A stretch of DNA of 18,227 nucleotides from Theristus sp. LFF4_11. Taxonomy: Eukaryota > Nematoda > Chromadorea > Monhysterida > Xyalidae. Positions 8,605 to 17,547 of this stretch are shown here, one piece after another; the stretch's first letter is position 1; each line of letters starts with the position of its first letter. The notes beneath the pieces were generated by a model. That model did no database searches, was not told where the DNA came from, and was given only the letters and a program-made list of their open reading frames with translations. Location of the stretch: positions 1 to 18,227 of the forward strand of contig JASANC010002115.1 of NCBI GenBank assembly GCA_030248135.1, written 5' to 3'. Made by a program: the position numbers and the translations under genes.

Positions 8605-9540
8605 TTTAATTTTTAATTTGCCAGGGTAGAGTTCAAGATCGCTGAACTTGATTCTAACCTTAGATTTTTGCCTCGGACATTTTTTGCCCAAAAATTAGGC
8701 AAAAACACTTTTTTTGCGTTTTCCAGTGATTGTTTTGTTTTAATTTCTAATTTTAAGTGTGGACTTCCCGACTGCGCCTAATCCATATCTGCAGTTAAAT
8801 TTTGCAACTGACCCATCTTTCTGTAGACGTTTTTCTTTTTGTGTTTGAACTAGACTTGTAAATTGTTGTTAATTTGTCCTCGGGAATTTTTTAAGCGGAT
8901 GAAGTTGAATCTGTTTTTCGTTTTTAAAACTGGTGCTTTTTATTTGCCCCAATTTTACCCAATTGGGTACAAACTGACACTTTCAACTGTTTGTTTGGAA
9001 CTTACATTATGAATGGTTTTGCGTTTCTTTGATGCTTGAGATTGATGAATTCAGGTCTGCTGTCATGCATCATGCACCGAAACTAGTGTTTTTACCCAAC
9101 TGGGTAAAATTGGGGTAAACAAAAAGCACCAGTTTTAAAAACCAAAAACAGATTCAACTTCAGCGGCGTATAAAAATTTTCGATGACAAATTAACAACAA
9201 TTACAAGTCTAGTTCAAACAGAAAAAGGAAAACGTCTACAGAAAGACCATAGTGTAGATTTTTTACCCGTTTATAAGGGTTAATAATGGGGCAGTTGCAA
9301 AATTTAACTGCAGATGTGGATTAGGCGCAGTCGGGAACTCCTAGGAAGTGGTTTTCAAAATTGTTTTCAAACTTATTCATTACTATGAAACGAAAACGTC
9401 TGAAAAAAACAATCACTGGAAAACGCAAAAAAAAGTTTTTGCCCAATTTATGGACAAAAAATGCCCGAGGCAAAAATCTAAGGTTAGAATCAAGTTCAGC
9501 AATTTTGAACCCCCCTGGAGAATTAAAAATCAAAATTATG
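8605..9540. repeat. Large imperfect palindrome B/B'
   Basis: The left arm (8605-8970) and right arm (9091-9540) are reverse complements with indels; the right arm has about 80 bp extra. Both run from ATTTTTAATT-CCAGG through GCTGAACTTGATTCTAACC and TTTTTGCC to a central-side ACCCAATTGGGT-like palindrome. The spacer is about 120 bp. Outer ends read CCAGGG/CCCTGG, reminiscent of hAT ends, but no target duplication was found. Parts of each arm (TTTTGCCCAAAAATT, TTTTGCAACTGACC) resemble repeat A, so A and B belong to one wider family. Confidence 0.75.
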
Positions 9541-10906
9541 GCACAACGCGGGCACGTAGGAGTAAGCGGCTTTCCTTATATAGTACGGTGATCAAGCGCT
9601 CTACACAGAAAACTCACAAAACTACGATAGCCTATGCGTTGATTTCTAAATGCCCTAGGGTTGCGTGTGCGTTTCCTAGTTCGCTCCACCAAAGGATGGA
9701 TCTGAGCGGAGTCATGGTGGCCTAAAGGATTTCCTGATCAAAAACTTATGTGGCAACACTAAGTTGCATGGTTCCCTACATACGAGCTTGGACAGCTGTT
9801 CTGCAGACATGTGGACAGCGCGGGTGTTCGCATTTTAGGGCGCAAGTGGGAGAGAGAGTGGAGTCTATAGCGAGGACTGTCATTGTCCAACTAACCTTTT
9901 AGTTTCACGGTATTTCGTTGGACCAAGGTACACAGTCACTTTGTTGATGATGTTTTTGTTAAACTTCCACCAGGAATATTTCCCACACTTTATTTTAAGT
10001 TTGATTCAATGGCTCACACAGACTGACTAAAAATAGAGAAATTTCAAATTATATAGCATGCGATTTTTCATAAAAAATAAGGTCCCACCCCAAAAGTGTT
10101 CTGATTGGTTTCAAAAAGTAATTTTACGGAAGCTGATTGGATGACAAATTTTAGTTTTTCTAGTTTACAAAAACCAGCATAAAAAGAAGTTTCGTTTTAC
10201 TGAAAATTGTCCCGAAGCTTATCAAAATAAACATTAATCATCCCGCATGTCTGTTTTTCAGTTTTCTCTGGAATTTACAGCAGCGATTTCTAACAACTGA
10301 TAGGCATGCACAAGCACAAGCATTCACCCGAAATTACTAAAGTGTAACTAAAAATAGCGCGAAAACAAGTAAAGTTAAGTAAAGTGAACGGCAAAAATGG
10401 GTTACACCCAGGCATCGTGCACATGCAAGAGAATTTTTCTTTACTTTCAAAAAGAAAACAATTTACAAACCCAGAAAATGTTTTTCTAATCAGTTAGTTT
10501 GCATCTCCGAAAAACATTCTCGAACAATTACCCCATTTGTCACTTTCTTATGTAAACAATCCCGGGCATGAAGTTAGAAATACTGTATACTTGCAAGGTC
10601 GAAAAAAATAGAAATTTCGTGAATGTTAGAGTTACCATAACCTGGTTAGATTTGATAGTTCATTACTTTTGTTTTTAAAAGCTTTATTAAATTAGCAGAG
10701 TGAGTATAGACTAAATTGATTTTTCGTCTGATAAAATAATTTGTTTAAATGGAATATATTGTTCCCAAAGATTTTTCATCACAAAGTAGATTTTAGTTTG
10801 TGTGTTATCAAGTTTTGTAGCGTTGGTCACGCATCAAGTTCCTTTCGATTGTGTGTTGTTGCAGTTTGTAGATATCAGGTTGAGTCACCCACAAATTATT
10901 TTGTCA
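9541..10906. other. Non-coding interval inside the A/A' repeat pair
   Basis: No supported gene. 9541-9730 is less AT-rich and contains a CCACCA/TGGTGG hairpin (9686-9720), but no known RNA family is recognised. The rest is AT-rich with short open frames only. Confidence 0.5.
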
Positions 10907-11171
10907 CAATTAAAAAGCTGTTTCTGAACTGATTTTTTCCTGTGAAACGAAAACATGAAAAAAAGCAAAAAAATCAACATTTACCCATTTTTGGGTGAGC
11001 AAGTGGTCAGTTGCAAAATATAAAAACTGATTTAAGTACAGCGGTTGCAAATCTAGCAGGAAATAGCTTTTAATACAAAATTCACGCATAAAATTAAAAC
11101 ATTAAAACAAAAAAACACTGAAAAACGCAAAAAAAACTGTGTTTTTGCCCAATTTTTGGGCAAAAAAATGC
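10907..11171 (-). repeat. Inverted repeat A', right copy
   Basis: Reverse complement of 8340-8604: GGGCAAAAAAATGC at its right end mirrors GCATTTTTTTGCCC at 8340. It ends where the repeats of the next large element begin, so the two elements abut. Confidence 0.75.
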
Positions 11172-11337
11172 TTGGAAGTAGTATAGTGGTGTATAAACTT
11201 CTGGCCCGAGTTGAAAAATGCTTGAGCCAGGAGTTTGTTACTTTCGAATACGGTATGTTTGTTTTGTTAAACTTCTTGCTCGAGTTTATCGCTGTTACTC
11301 TTGATATTCGGTGTTTTTATTTTGTTAAACTTCTGGC

Positions 11338-11670
11338 CCGGCTATAACATTTGCGTGATATTAATTTTCGATCATGTGAGACTTGTTAAACTTCTGTCCA
11401 GAACTTTTGTTGTTATAAGGCCAGAAGTTTCACAAGAACGCTCGCACCGGCTACGGTCATAATAAGCGTGAATTGTATGTTACGTGTCATCTGAGCGCCC
11501 GGCTATTACATTTGCGTGATATTAATTTTCGATCATGTGTGACTTGTTAAACTTCTGGTCCTTCTGTGCAAGCCAGAACTTTTGTTGTTATAGGGTCAGA
11601 AGTTTCACAAGAACGCTCGTGCCGGCTACGGTCATAATAGGCGTGAATTGTATGTTACGGTCATCTGAGC
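11338..11670. repeat. Two tandem copies of a ~160-bp unit in the left arm
   Basis: The unit runs from CCCGGCTATAACATTTGCG through TTTTCGATCATGTG, CCAGAACTTTTGTTGTTATA and CCGGCTACGGTCATAATA to TGTATGTTACG. The copies are at about 11338-11494 and 11498-11670. They differ by a few substitutions and a short insertion after AACTTCTGG. Confidence 0.8.
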
Positions 11671-11929
11671 AAAACCCCTCCAGAAACATTTCGAATACGG
11701 TATGTGTGAAACGTCTAGCCTCAGAGCAATTCTGTCATGCGGAAGTGAATTATTAAGTGTCTGCACGCAATAAAATGTTACAATTAAAGATAAATTGTGG
11801 CCTGTGCACTCACGTTTAATAGAACACAAATCGGACCGAGTTAAAGTTCTGGCCTCAACGTATTTTCATTGGTTGAAAGCCAGAACTTTACAATTTCTGC
11901 ATTGTCACATGATACTATTTCAAGAAAGA

Positions 11930-12041
11930 CAAGAAAAAGTTCGAATAGTAACATCAGCAGCATGGACTTGAACCATGCAATTCAAGTTCGAACTTTTTCT
12001 TGCCTCACCTGGCGTGCGAACCACTGCACCACAGAGGCCCT
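11930..12041 (-). repeat. tRNA-derived sequence with long hairpin (left arm)
   Basis: On the - strand: GGGCCTCTGTGGTGCAGTGG is an A-box and D-arm (GTGC-AGTGGTTC-GCAC, 12029-12014). CATGG-TTCAAGT-CCATG (11977-11961) is a perfect T-arm with a canonical B-box GGTTCAAGTCC. The acceptor stem does not close, and the anticodon region is replaced by one side of a 16-bp hairpin, CAAGAAAAAGTTCGAA, whose other side follows the T-arm (11930-11945 with 11987-12002). It is therefore a tRNA-derived (SINE-head-like) sequence, not a working tRNA gene. Confidence 0.65.
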
Positions 12042-12279
12042 AACTGTCTGCAATAAAATATTGACCAAGTGTCAGTGCAAGTTTAATATTTACTTGGCTA
12101 AACATACAGAGAACCGGCTTGCGTGCTGTTGATATCGAAATATTCATCAAAACAACATACGACTGCACAAAAAAACTGCACAACAGAGAATCGGAATGAT
12201 TGAAACACAAAGAAATGCACAACAGAAAACCGGAATGATTGAAAAATGGTAGAAACTGGAAAGTCGTTTTTTTTGAAAC

Positions 12280-12890
12280 TCTGATCGAACTGCAAAGTTG
12301 TTGTTTTGTTTACTCCAAAAACAACGGCTCTGCAGCAAAATAAGAATTCAACAAATCGGTCGAAAATTGGAAACAAATCATGGTCGAAACTAATGGTCAA
12401 TTTGAAAACTCTGCAGCAAAATAAAAATTCAACAACAATCGTGTTTTAATAAATTGGTCGAAATCGGTAATAATCAAATCATTGTCAAAAAAAGCAAAAC
12501 TCCGATCGAACTGGAAGGTCGTTGTTTCTGAATGTTCCGATCGAACTGCAAAGTTGTTGTTTCGTTTACTCCAAAAACAACGGCTCTGCAGTCAAACAAG
12601 AATTCAAAAAATCGGTTGAAATTGGTAACAATCAAATCATGGTCGAAACTAACGGTTAATTTGAAAACTCTGCAGCAAAATAAGAATTCAACACCAACAA
12701 ACGTGTCTTTCAACAAATCGGTCGAAATCGGTAATAATCAAAACATGTTCAATTTGAAAAATCTGCCGAAAAGCAGCAAAACTCCCTGTTTGAACTGCAG
12801 CAAAGTCGTTGTTTTTTCTATTCTCCAAAAAAACAACGATTCTGCAGCGAAATAAGAATCCAACACCAACAATATGATTTTTCAACAAAT
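12280..12890. repeat. Three subterminal tandem repeats, ~245-257 bp
   Basis: Landmarks GATCGAACTGCAAAG, CTCCAAAAACAACGGCTCTG, AATCGGTCGAAA and TCTGCAGCAAAATAAGAATT recur near 12283, 12538 and 12785, the last copy more diverged. They sit just inside the left arm. Open frames across them on both strands are repeat artefacts rich in Asn/Lys/Ser. Confidence 0.75.
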
Positions 12891-13129
12891 TAATCCAAGC
12901 AAAATAAAAGCTGAGTCATTGTTTTTTAGTTTTCTTCAAAACTAAGCTTGCACTCAATCCAACATGGATTTTTTCGTGGAACTCAAAACATGACTTTTTG
13001 TGTTTAACACATCAATCAGAACGTTCGTGGCACAAATTCGAATAAAAAATTTTGGTTACCTGTTTTTTAACAAAAAATAATGTCGTTGAAGATTGTGCCA
13101 GGAACGAATCTACACTGAATTAAAACTGA

Positions 13130-13196
13130 TCAAATCGCCAGAGCGTTCACCATTTTCGCCAGATAGCACGCGGCGTTGACGCCAACGAAGGATGCG
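13130..13196 (-). other. Possible terminal exon
   Basis: A GC-rich island in very AT-rich DNA, preceded on the - strand by an acceptor-like CTTTTCCAG. Of the three phases, one reads ASFVGVNAACYLAKMVNALAI-stop. Another, closing at TGA earlier in the same stretch, reads HPSLASTPRAIWRKW after a split codon and would join in phase to a donor at the end of the acidic ORF upstream (13332-13502). Which is right, or whether it is coding at all, cannot be settled here. Confidence 0.25.
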
Positions 13197-13331
13197 CTGG
13201 AAAAGCATGATTTTTTTTTCAGCTGAATCATTACCATTTTTTTGTTAAGACACATCATTTTGTTCAGAACAGTTGAAATTTTAAAGCAATAGTGCTGATT
13301 TTAAAAGCAGCGTTTTCAAATCGGGTAGTGA

Positions 13332-13502
13332 TTAAAAGTAGTAGAAAGTAAAACTGAAACGTTCTTCTTCTTCGTTGTCATCCTGCTCGTCATCTCGGTC
13401 ACCACAGTTCTCCTCAAAGTCGTCGTCATCGTCATTGTATTCTTCGGAGTCCTCCTGATCCTCCTCATTATCAGCTTCATAATCAGGATCTTCGTCAGAC
13501 AT
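13332..13502 (-). CDS. Small highly acidic protein or first exon
   Basis: A 56-codon frame from ATG 13502, closed upstream by a row of TAA codons. The start reads MSDEDPDYEADNEEDQEDSE, followed by long Asp/Glu runs, a single Cys, and then an aromatic tail FSFTFYYF before the stop. Acidic tails of this kind occur in histone/DNA-binding-protein partners and viral early proteins; no family is recognised. The aromatic tail may be intron read-through: a donor-like CGTTTCAG precedes it and a possible exon lies downstream at 13130-13196. It lies downstream of the PC4-like gene on the same strand. Confidence 0.45.
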   Translation of the reverse strand: MSDEDPDYEADNEEDQEDSEEYNDDDDDFEENCGDRDDEQDDNEEEERFSFTFYYF

Positions 13503-13568
13503 TATCTTGCTGCTGCTGCTGTCGCACTTTGATTATTATTATTATTATTTTTGCTGCCAATCTAAAAT

Positions 13569-13574
13569 TTTATT
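13569..13574 (-). terminator. Candidate polyadenylation signal AATAAA
   Basis: The first AATAAA on the - strand downstream of the PC4-like gene stop (14108), about 0.53 kb away and just before the acidic ORF. If used, the tandem repeats at 13661-14015 form the 3' UTR. Confidence 0.35.
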
Positions 13575-13660
13575 TTTTAAACATTTCATTGTCAACCAAT
13601 AAATCATAAAATGAACCATCGCGCAAAACAAACTTTGTCACGGGTGAATGAAAATGTTTT

Positions 13661-14015
13661 TTGTGCCTAAATTTTTTTTTCAAACGCAATTGTAACTTAG
13701 GATGAAAATACAAATGGTCGAGCAACATTTTTACGCGCGAAAACTTACAAAATGCACACAAGTAAATGAAACAAGATTTGTTTGTGCCTAAAATTTCTTC
13801 AAAAGCGGTAATATTCTGCTAAAACGCATGTGTAGCTCAGGATGAAAAAACAAATGATCGACCAACTTTTTAGCGTGCGAAAACTGACAAATGGAAACAA
13901 GATTTTTTGTGCCTAAAGTTTTCTTCAAGTGGTAATATTCTGTCGAAACGCAAGTTTTAGCGGAACATCAAAAAAATACATGATCGAGCAATTTCTTAGT
14001 GCACAATTTCTGCTC
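13661..14015. repeat. Three tandem repeats of ~123 bp
   Basis: TTGTGCCTAAA recurs at 13661, 13783 and 13907, a period of 122-124 bp. Each copy continues with an AAACGCA-type segment, then GATGAAAA-ACAAATG, GATCGA(G/C)CAA and GTGCGAAAACT in diverged form. They lie immediately downstream of the PC4-like gene on its strand. Confidence 0.75.
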
Positions 14016-14107
14016 TTTTAACATTTACAAACGACTGTACCATATAACCAAAATTTTGACTTGTGAAAAAAATAATGACAATGCTGAGTAACAAGTCGTT
14101 GCAACGC

Positions 14108-15132
14108 TCAACTTTTCTTTAACACTTTAAAAAAAGAGTTGTTCCAGCCAATTCCATTTTTGCTCAAGTAATTATTATTGTTGTACGGTAGAAGTGCTTT
14201 AAACTGCTGCTGCTGCTGGTTGTTGGTGTTGCTGTTGTTGTCGTTGTTGATCAACTGTTGCTGATGTTGCTGAATTGCCAAATCAGCTTCCAGCTTTTGT
14301 CGACGCACCTTGTCATGCTTCAACGCATCTAAAAGTAACTATATTTGGAATATTCTACTTTTTTTCTTTGTTTTGTTTCCTTACCTGCGTAAGCGGCATT
14401 AATCTGCGGAATGTTGTCCACAAATTGTTTGTACTGTTGAACAGTCAGAGTTATAGATGGCGACCTGACAAAAGTTTTTATACTTTTGACAAATTGTCAA
14501 ACTAAAACAAAAAACACTGTACATACCTTGGATTACAATCGGCCTTGTATGAAATTTGACCATTTTTTTCCACCACCGAAACTTTGCCGATTCTAATCTT
14601 TGCCAGTTTGCCATGGGAAAATGTCCTAAAAAAGAAAAAAACTTTTTTTTTGTAACTCAAACTCGTGTGTGTTTTAATTTCAACAAAAAAACTAACCAGC
14701 GTACGGCGGTGTTATCATCGTCCAGAAATACCGGGTCAGATACCGTATAATACATTGCAGTGCGTTCCTTGTTGTGAGCGAGCGCATTTTTAAACGCAGC
14801 CTCTTTTTGCAGATCTTCGCCAGCTATTTCAGCAAAATCTTCGAACGAAACCAGCGATGTTGGACACGGTTGTTGTTGTTGTTGTTGTTGTTGGTTGACA
14901 TTGGCACCAAATAGATTTTCGACGGTAACCAATCCGCGGTCTTGTTGTTGCAACGGCGGCGGCGGAGGGGACAATTGCGGGGTGGTGCCAATTGTTGTTT
15001 TCTTTTATTTTGATATTGCACCCGCGCAGGTGGCGTTTTATCACCGTCGAGCACTGACCGTGCTCGCTTCGCTCCGCTGGTTGAATCCATCTTATAATCA
15101 GCAACTGAAAGTTTTGTTATTGTTATTTCCAT
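14108..15132 (-). CDS. PolyQ-rich, PC4/SUB1-like putative ssDNA-binding nuclear protein (one unresolved frame break)
   Basis: Read on the - strand. Three exon junctions fit exactly: donor 14696/acceptor 14626, donor 14526/acceptor 14465 and donor 14384/acceptor 14329 (introns 71, 62 and 56 bp; GTTAGT, GTATGT and GTAAGG donors; T-rich acceptors). Start is ATG 15132, or 15090 (MDSTSGAKRARSVLDGD, with basic NLS-like KRAR and NKRK). Then come Pro and Gln runs, a conserved-looking segment (SFEDFAEIAGEDLQKEAAF), and a core across exons: FSHGKLAKIRIGKVSVVEKN, then SPSITLTVQQYKQFVDNIPQ, then INAAYADAL. The core follows the PC4 layout: F-x-x-GK, paired strands, then I-x-L-x-x-x-Q-aromatic leading into a helix. 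The last exon has a basic coil and Gln/Asn runs, stop at 14108. PC4 proteins bind single-stranded DNA and assist transcription or replication. Oddity: the N-terminal frame (to about 15000) and the Gln-rich frame (from about 14974) are offset by one base, with no good intron to reconcile them. This could be a missed small intron, a sequence error or real damage. The family call rests on pattern, not on a search. Confidence 0.6.
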
Positions 15133-15347
15133 AAACCAAAAAAAAATCTACTCAAATAATTTTTAACCTTGCGCTCAACGCTTTTATACACGTGTTTTCC
15201 CGCGCTTTTCTTAAATTATGTTTTCATGCAATAGGTGGAGCTTTGTTGACCTGATAACATCTGATTGGTTAGTTGTTTTTTTATGGGCGGCGCTTCAAGT
15301 TTTTTGCCCCGACTCTGACCGCTCTTTTCAATCAGTTCCACTTTGTA
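15133..15347. promoter_or_regulatory. Divergent promoter region
   Basis: 215 bp between the starts of the PC4-like gene (-) and the secreted-protein gene (+). On the - strand TATAAAAG lies at 15188-15181, about 50 bp before the upstream ATG, with GC-rich AAAGCGCGGGAAAA further upstream. On the + side an inverted CCAAT (ATTGG, 15264-15268) precedes the start by about 80 bp; no TATA is clear on that side. Shared control of the two genes is inferred. Confidence 0.5.
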
Positions 15348-16423
15348 ATGGTACTGCTGACATTTGCAACTCTTGCATCACTGTTTCTCTCCGTGAACAT
15401 GGAATGTAAAAGCTATAAGCCAGTGGTTGAACCAATAACACCACCTGTTGAAAATCTAGTGACACCACCTGGTGAATCAACAGACTCAAACAAGGAAAAC
15501 GTTCCACCAAAAGCTCTACATGAGGCTATCCTGAAACTGCAAGTCAGCGAAAAAGAGCCAAATGACTTTGGAGCAGCTCTTGAAAAACTGTTTCAAGTTG
15601 AAACGGACTGCACTTGCCCAACGATCGATGAACCGCCAACTGAGGCTTGTTTGCTTTTTATTTCTACCTAAAGCTGTATGTCAAGCGGTTTGGAAACTAC
15701 CTAACATTACAATCTACATGAATTATGTTTAAGTTTGTTCACGCGCTTTAGCAATTAGTTTTTTGTGCGTACGCACGGACACGACGCGTAAAAAATGGTC
15801 ACGCGATTTAGAAATCGTGTCGTGTGTGCTATCTTAATGCATTACGGACACGATTAGTTTGCGCACGGGATTTAGAACGACGTTTGTGCGTACGGACGAA
15901 AAACTAAATGGTGTTTCCGCCTTTATTGATGTTGTACTCATGTTCAGGAATTGCGAAACTTCAAGTATCCCGTTCACGATGTGGCGCACGCTTTTGCGTG
16001 TGCCGTGCAAACGCTACAAATCAAACATCCGCACCAAGCAGCTATCGTGCTTCTTGTCTGTACGGGGTTCGTTTGTTTTACACAATTATCCATCATGTTG
16101 TAACAAACATACTGCATTGCTGTATCATGATGTTGATCATGTTTATTTATTACAGATGCTTGCTGGCAGAGCACCAACTGAAATGGCACCAGTGCTTGGA
16201 GGGTCAAGTGAACGGTTACGTTTGCACGAGCGTGAGCAACGTTGTTCAATGTGTGACCCGTGGCCAGTTTTGGAAATGCTTCTACAACCACGGTATAATG
16301 CAGCGCAAAACGGAGTTGGATCATGAAAACATGTGCAGCTTTCTCGAAGCGGTGGATCCATTCGAGCTGCGCGACAACACGTTCGTTCTTCAGGAAGTGA
16401 TTAAAATCATGCAGATGGATTGA
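15348..16423 (+). CDS. Putative secreted cysteine-containing protein, unknown family (spliced model)
   Basis: Proposed exons 15348-15596, 15948-16066 and 16156-16423 join in phase to 211 residues. The start MVLLTFATLASLFLSVNMEC looks like a signal peptide. A Pro/Thr/Glu-rich linker follows (EPITPPVENLVTPPGESTDS), then helical stretches (LHEAILKLQVSEKEPNDFG; YPVHDVAHAFACAVQTLQ). The C-terminal exon has regular cysteines (CLLAEHQLKWHQCLEG, YVCTSVSNVVQC, FWKCFYNHG, MCSFLEAVDPFELRDN) and ends EVIKIMQMD-stop. The acceptors (ATGTTCAG at 15947, TATTACAG at 16155) are good. The donors (GTTGAA at 15597, GTTCGT at 16067) are weak, so the joins are tentative. If the first donor is not used, exon 1 alone reads to TAA 15669-15671 (108 residues), and the later exons belong to a separate gene. 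No family is recognised; the cysteine pattern suggests an extracellular or haemolymph-type helical protein. Confidence 0.45.
15740..15894. repeat. Repeated CACG(C/G)G-TTTAG and TTGTGCGTACG motifs
   Basis: CACGCGCTTTAG (15740), CACGCGATTTAG (15800) and CACGGGATTTAG (15864) recur at about 60-bp steps. TTGTGCGTACG occurs at 15763 and 15884, and GGACACGA twice between them. The block falls in the proposed first intron of the secreted-protein gene. It could instead be a promoter or operator-like region for a gene starting after 15900. Confidence 0.6.
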
Positions 16424-16436
16424 TCAAAAAACGTCA

Positions 16437-16535
16437 AGTGTTTTAGAACTGTGTGGATACACTGCTGACCACGGCCACAAAGAAACGCTGCTGCAAACAT
16501 GTTGGATTTTTTTTTCACACAGCTCTAGAACACTG
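16437..16535. repeat. Inverted repeat after the secreted-protein gene
   Basis: AGTGTTTTAGAACTGTGTGG (from 16437) is mirrored by TCACACAGCTCTAGAACACT (from 16515), about 18 of 21 positions paired and a 57-bp spacer. It begins 13 bp after the stop codon and may be part of the 3' UTR structure. Confidence 0.6.
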
Positions 16536-16820
16536 CTACAGTATGGCCGAATAGATGCAGTCCAATCAAGACAGAATCAGTCGCAGACTAGGAGTTGTGT
16601 CTTTTTCAAAATACCTGCAGAATGCTCAATCATGTGTGCAAGGGAGAAAGAATAGAGCAGAATATCAAGGATAATTCAGTCGTTTAAAAAAACCCGTCAA
16701 ATTTGGCACACAATTTGTTTTCCGAAAGTCTTTTTCCTTTCATTCAAAATTCGCGCGCTCCTTGCACCCTGAAAAAAAAAGCTGTCATGTTTAATCGGCC
16801 ATACCGTACGTTTCAAGTTC

Positions 16821-17025
16821 CGTATTAGGTTGAATAACAACTATGAGAAGGTTTTAGTGTTTGTCTCGAACAATCATTGTTGCACAACATTGTCCGTCTG
16901 CGTCCCAATGGTTGCACAACATTGTCCGTCTGCGCCCCATGTGACATCTTTTTTTTTAATTTTAAGCGCTCGGTGGTAATTTTTTCAACTTGACTTCGTA
17001 TTAGGTTGAATAACAACTATGAGAA
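16821..17025. repeat. Two nested direct-repeat pairs
   Basis: A 29-bp perfect repeat beginning CGTATTAGGTTGAATAACAA lies at 16821-16849 and 16997-17025. Between them a 24-bp perfect repeat beginning GTTGCACAACATTGTCCGTC lies at 16879-16902 and 16911-16934. They lie just inside the right arm. No gene is seen between 16424 and 17106. Confidence 0.85.
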
Positions 17026-17261
17026 AGTTTTATTTTTGTCGCACTGATGTATCAACATGTACACCGCGCTTCTTTTGAAACCGCCAACAATCTAAAAAAC
17101 AACAACATTCTGGTTTTCTATCGTGCATTTTTGTGTTTCAATCATTCCGATTGTCTGTTGTTTTGCTAAATATTACGATATCGACCGCAAGCCGTATGTT
17201 TAGTCAAGTAAATATTGAACTTGCACTGACACTTGGTCAATATTTTATTGCAAATAACTAG

Positions 17262-17385
17262 GGCCTCTGTGGCGCAGTGGTTTGCGCGTAAGGTGAGGCA
17301 AGAAAAAGTTCGAACTTGAAGAATTCCATGGTTCAAGTTCATGCTGCTGATGATGCATTCTTATTACTGTTCGAACTTTTTCTTG
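17262..17385 (+). repeat. tRNA-derived sequence with 17-bp hairpin (right arm)
   Basis: GGCCTCTGTGGCGCAGTGG holds an A-box and D-arm (GCGC-AGTGGTTT-GCGC, 17272-17287). CATGG-TTCAAGT-TCATG (17327-17343) is the T-arm with one G-U. CAAGAAAAAGTTCGAAC (17299-17315) is perfectly inverted at 17369-17385, enclosing the T-arm. It is the same arrangement as in the left arm, so it is part of the element, not an independent tRNA gene. Confidence 0.65.
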
Positions 17386-17547
17386 TCATGTGACAATGTA
17401 GTAAAGTTCTGACTATGAACCAATGAAAATACATTGGGGCCAGAACTTTAGTTCAGTCCGATTTGAATTCAAGGAAACGTGAGTGCACAGGCCACAATTT
17501 TATCTGTAATTGCAAAAACATTTTTCTGCGTATTGACACTTATTAAT

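Larger units (their letters stand above)
11301..12237 (-). repeat. Long inverted arm, left copy
   Basis: Read on the - strand this arm matches 17107-18227 in order. The modules are: the TTTGTGTTTCAATCATTCCG block; CAAGCC...TATGTTTAG; a tRNA-like sequence; CCAATGAAAATACGTTG with the flanking CCAGAACTTTA; CACAGGCCACAATTT; CATACCGTATTCGAAA; GTTCTTGTGAAAC; and TTTAACAAAATAAAAACAC. It is likely the terminal inverted repeat of one element of at least 7 kb. Divergence between the arms is moderate, so the insertion is not very recent. Confidence 0.8.

Noticed and set aside
12532..12855. 107-codon + strand frame rich in Asn/Lys/Ser
   Set aside because: It lies wholly in the tandem repeats 12280-12890; its internal periodicity and the matching open frames on the other strand mark it as a repeat artefact.
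14824..15134. Two further frames over the Gln-rich exon, one Asn-rich on the - strand (after about 15000) and one on the + strand
   Set aside because: Only the Gln-run frame continues through three good introns into a conserved-looking core; the others end soon.
17262..17343. A functional tRNA gene
   Set aside because: The D- and T-arms are good, but there is no acceptor-stem pairing and no anticodon arm, and the same non-tRNA hairpin is in both copies.
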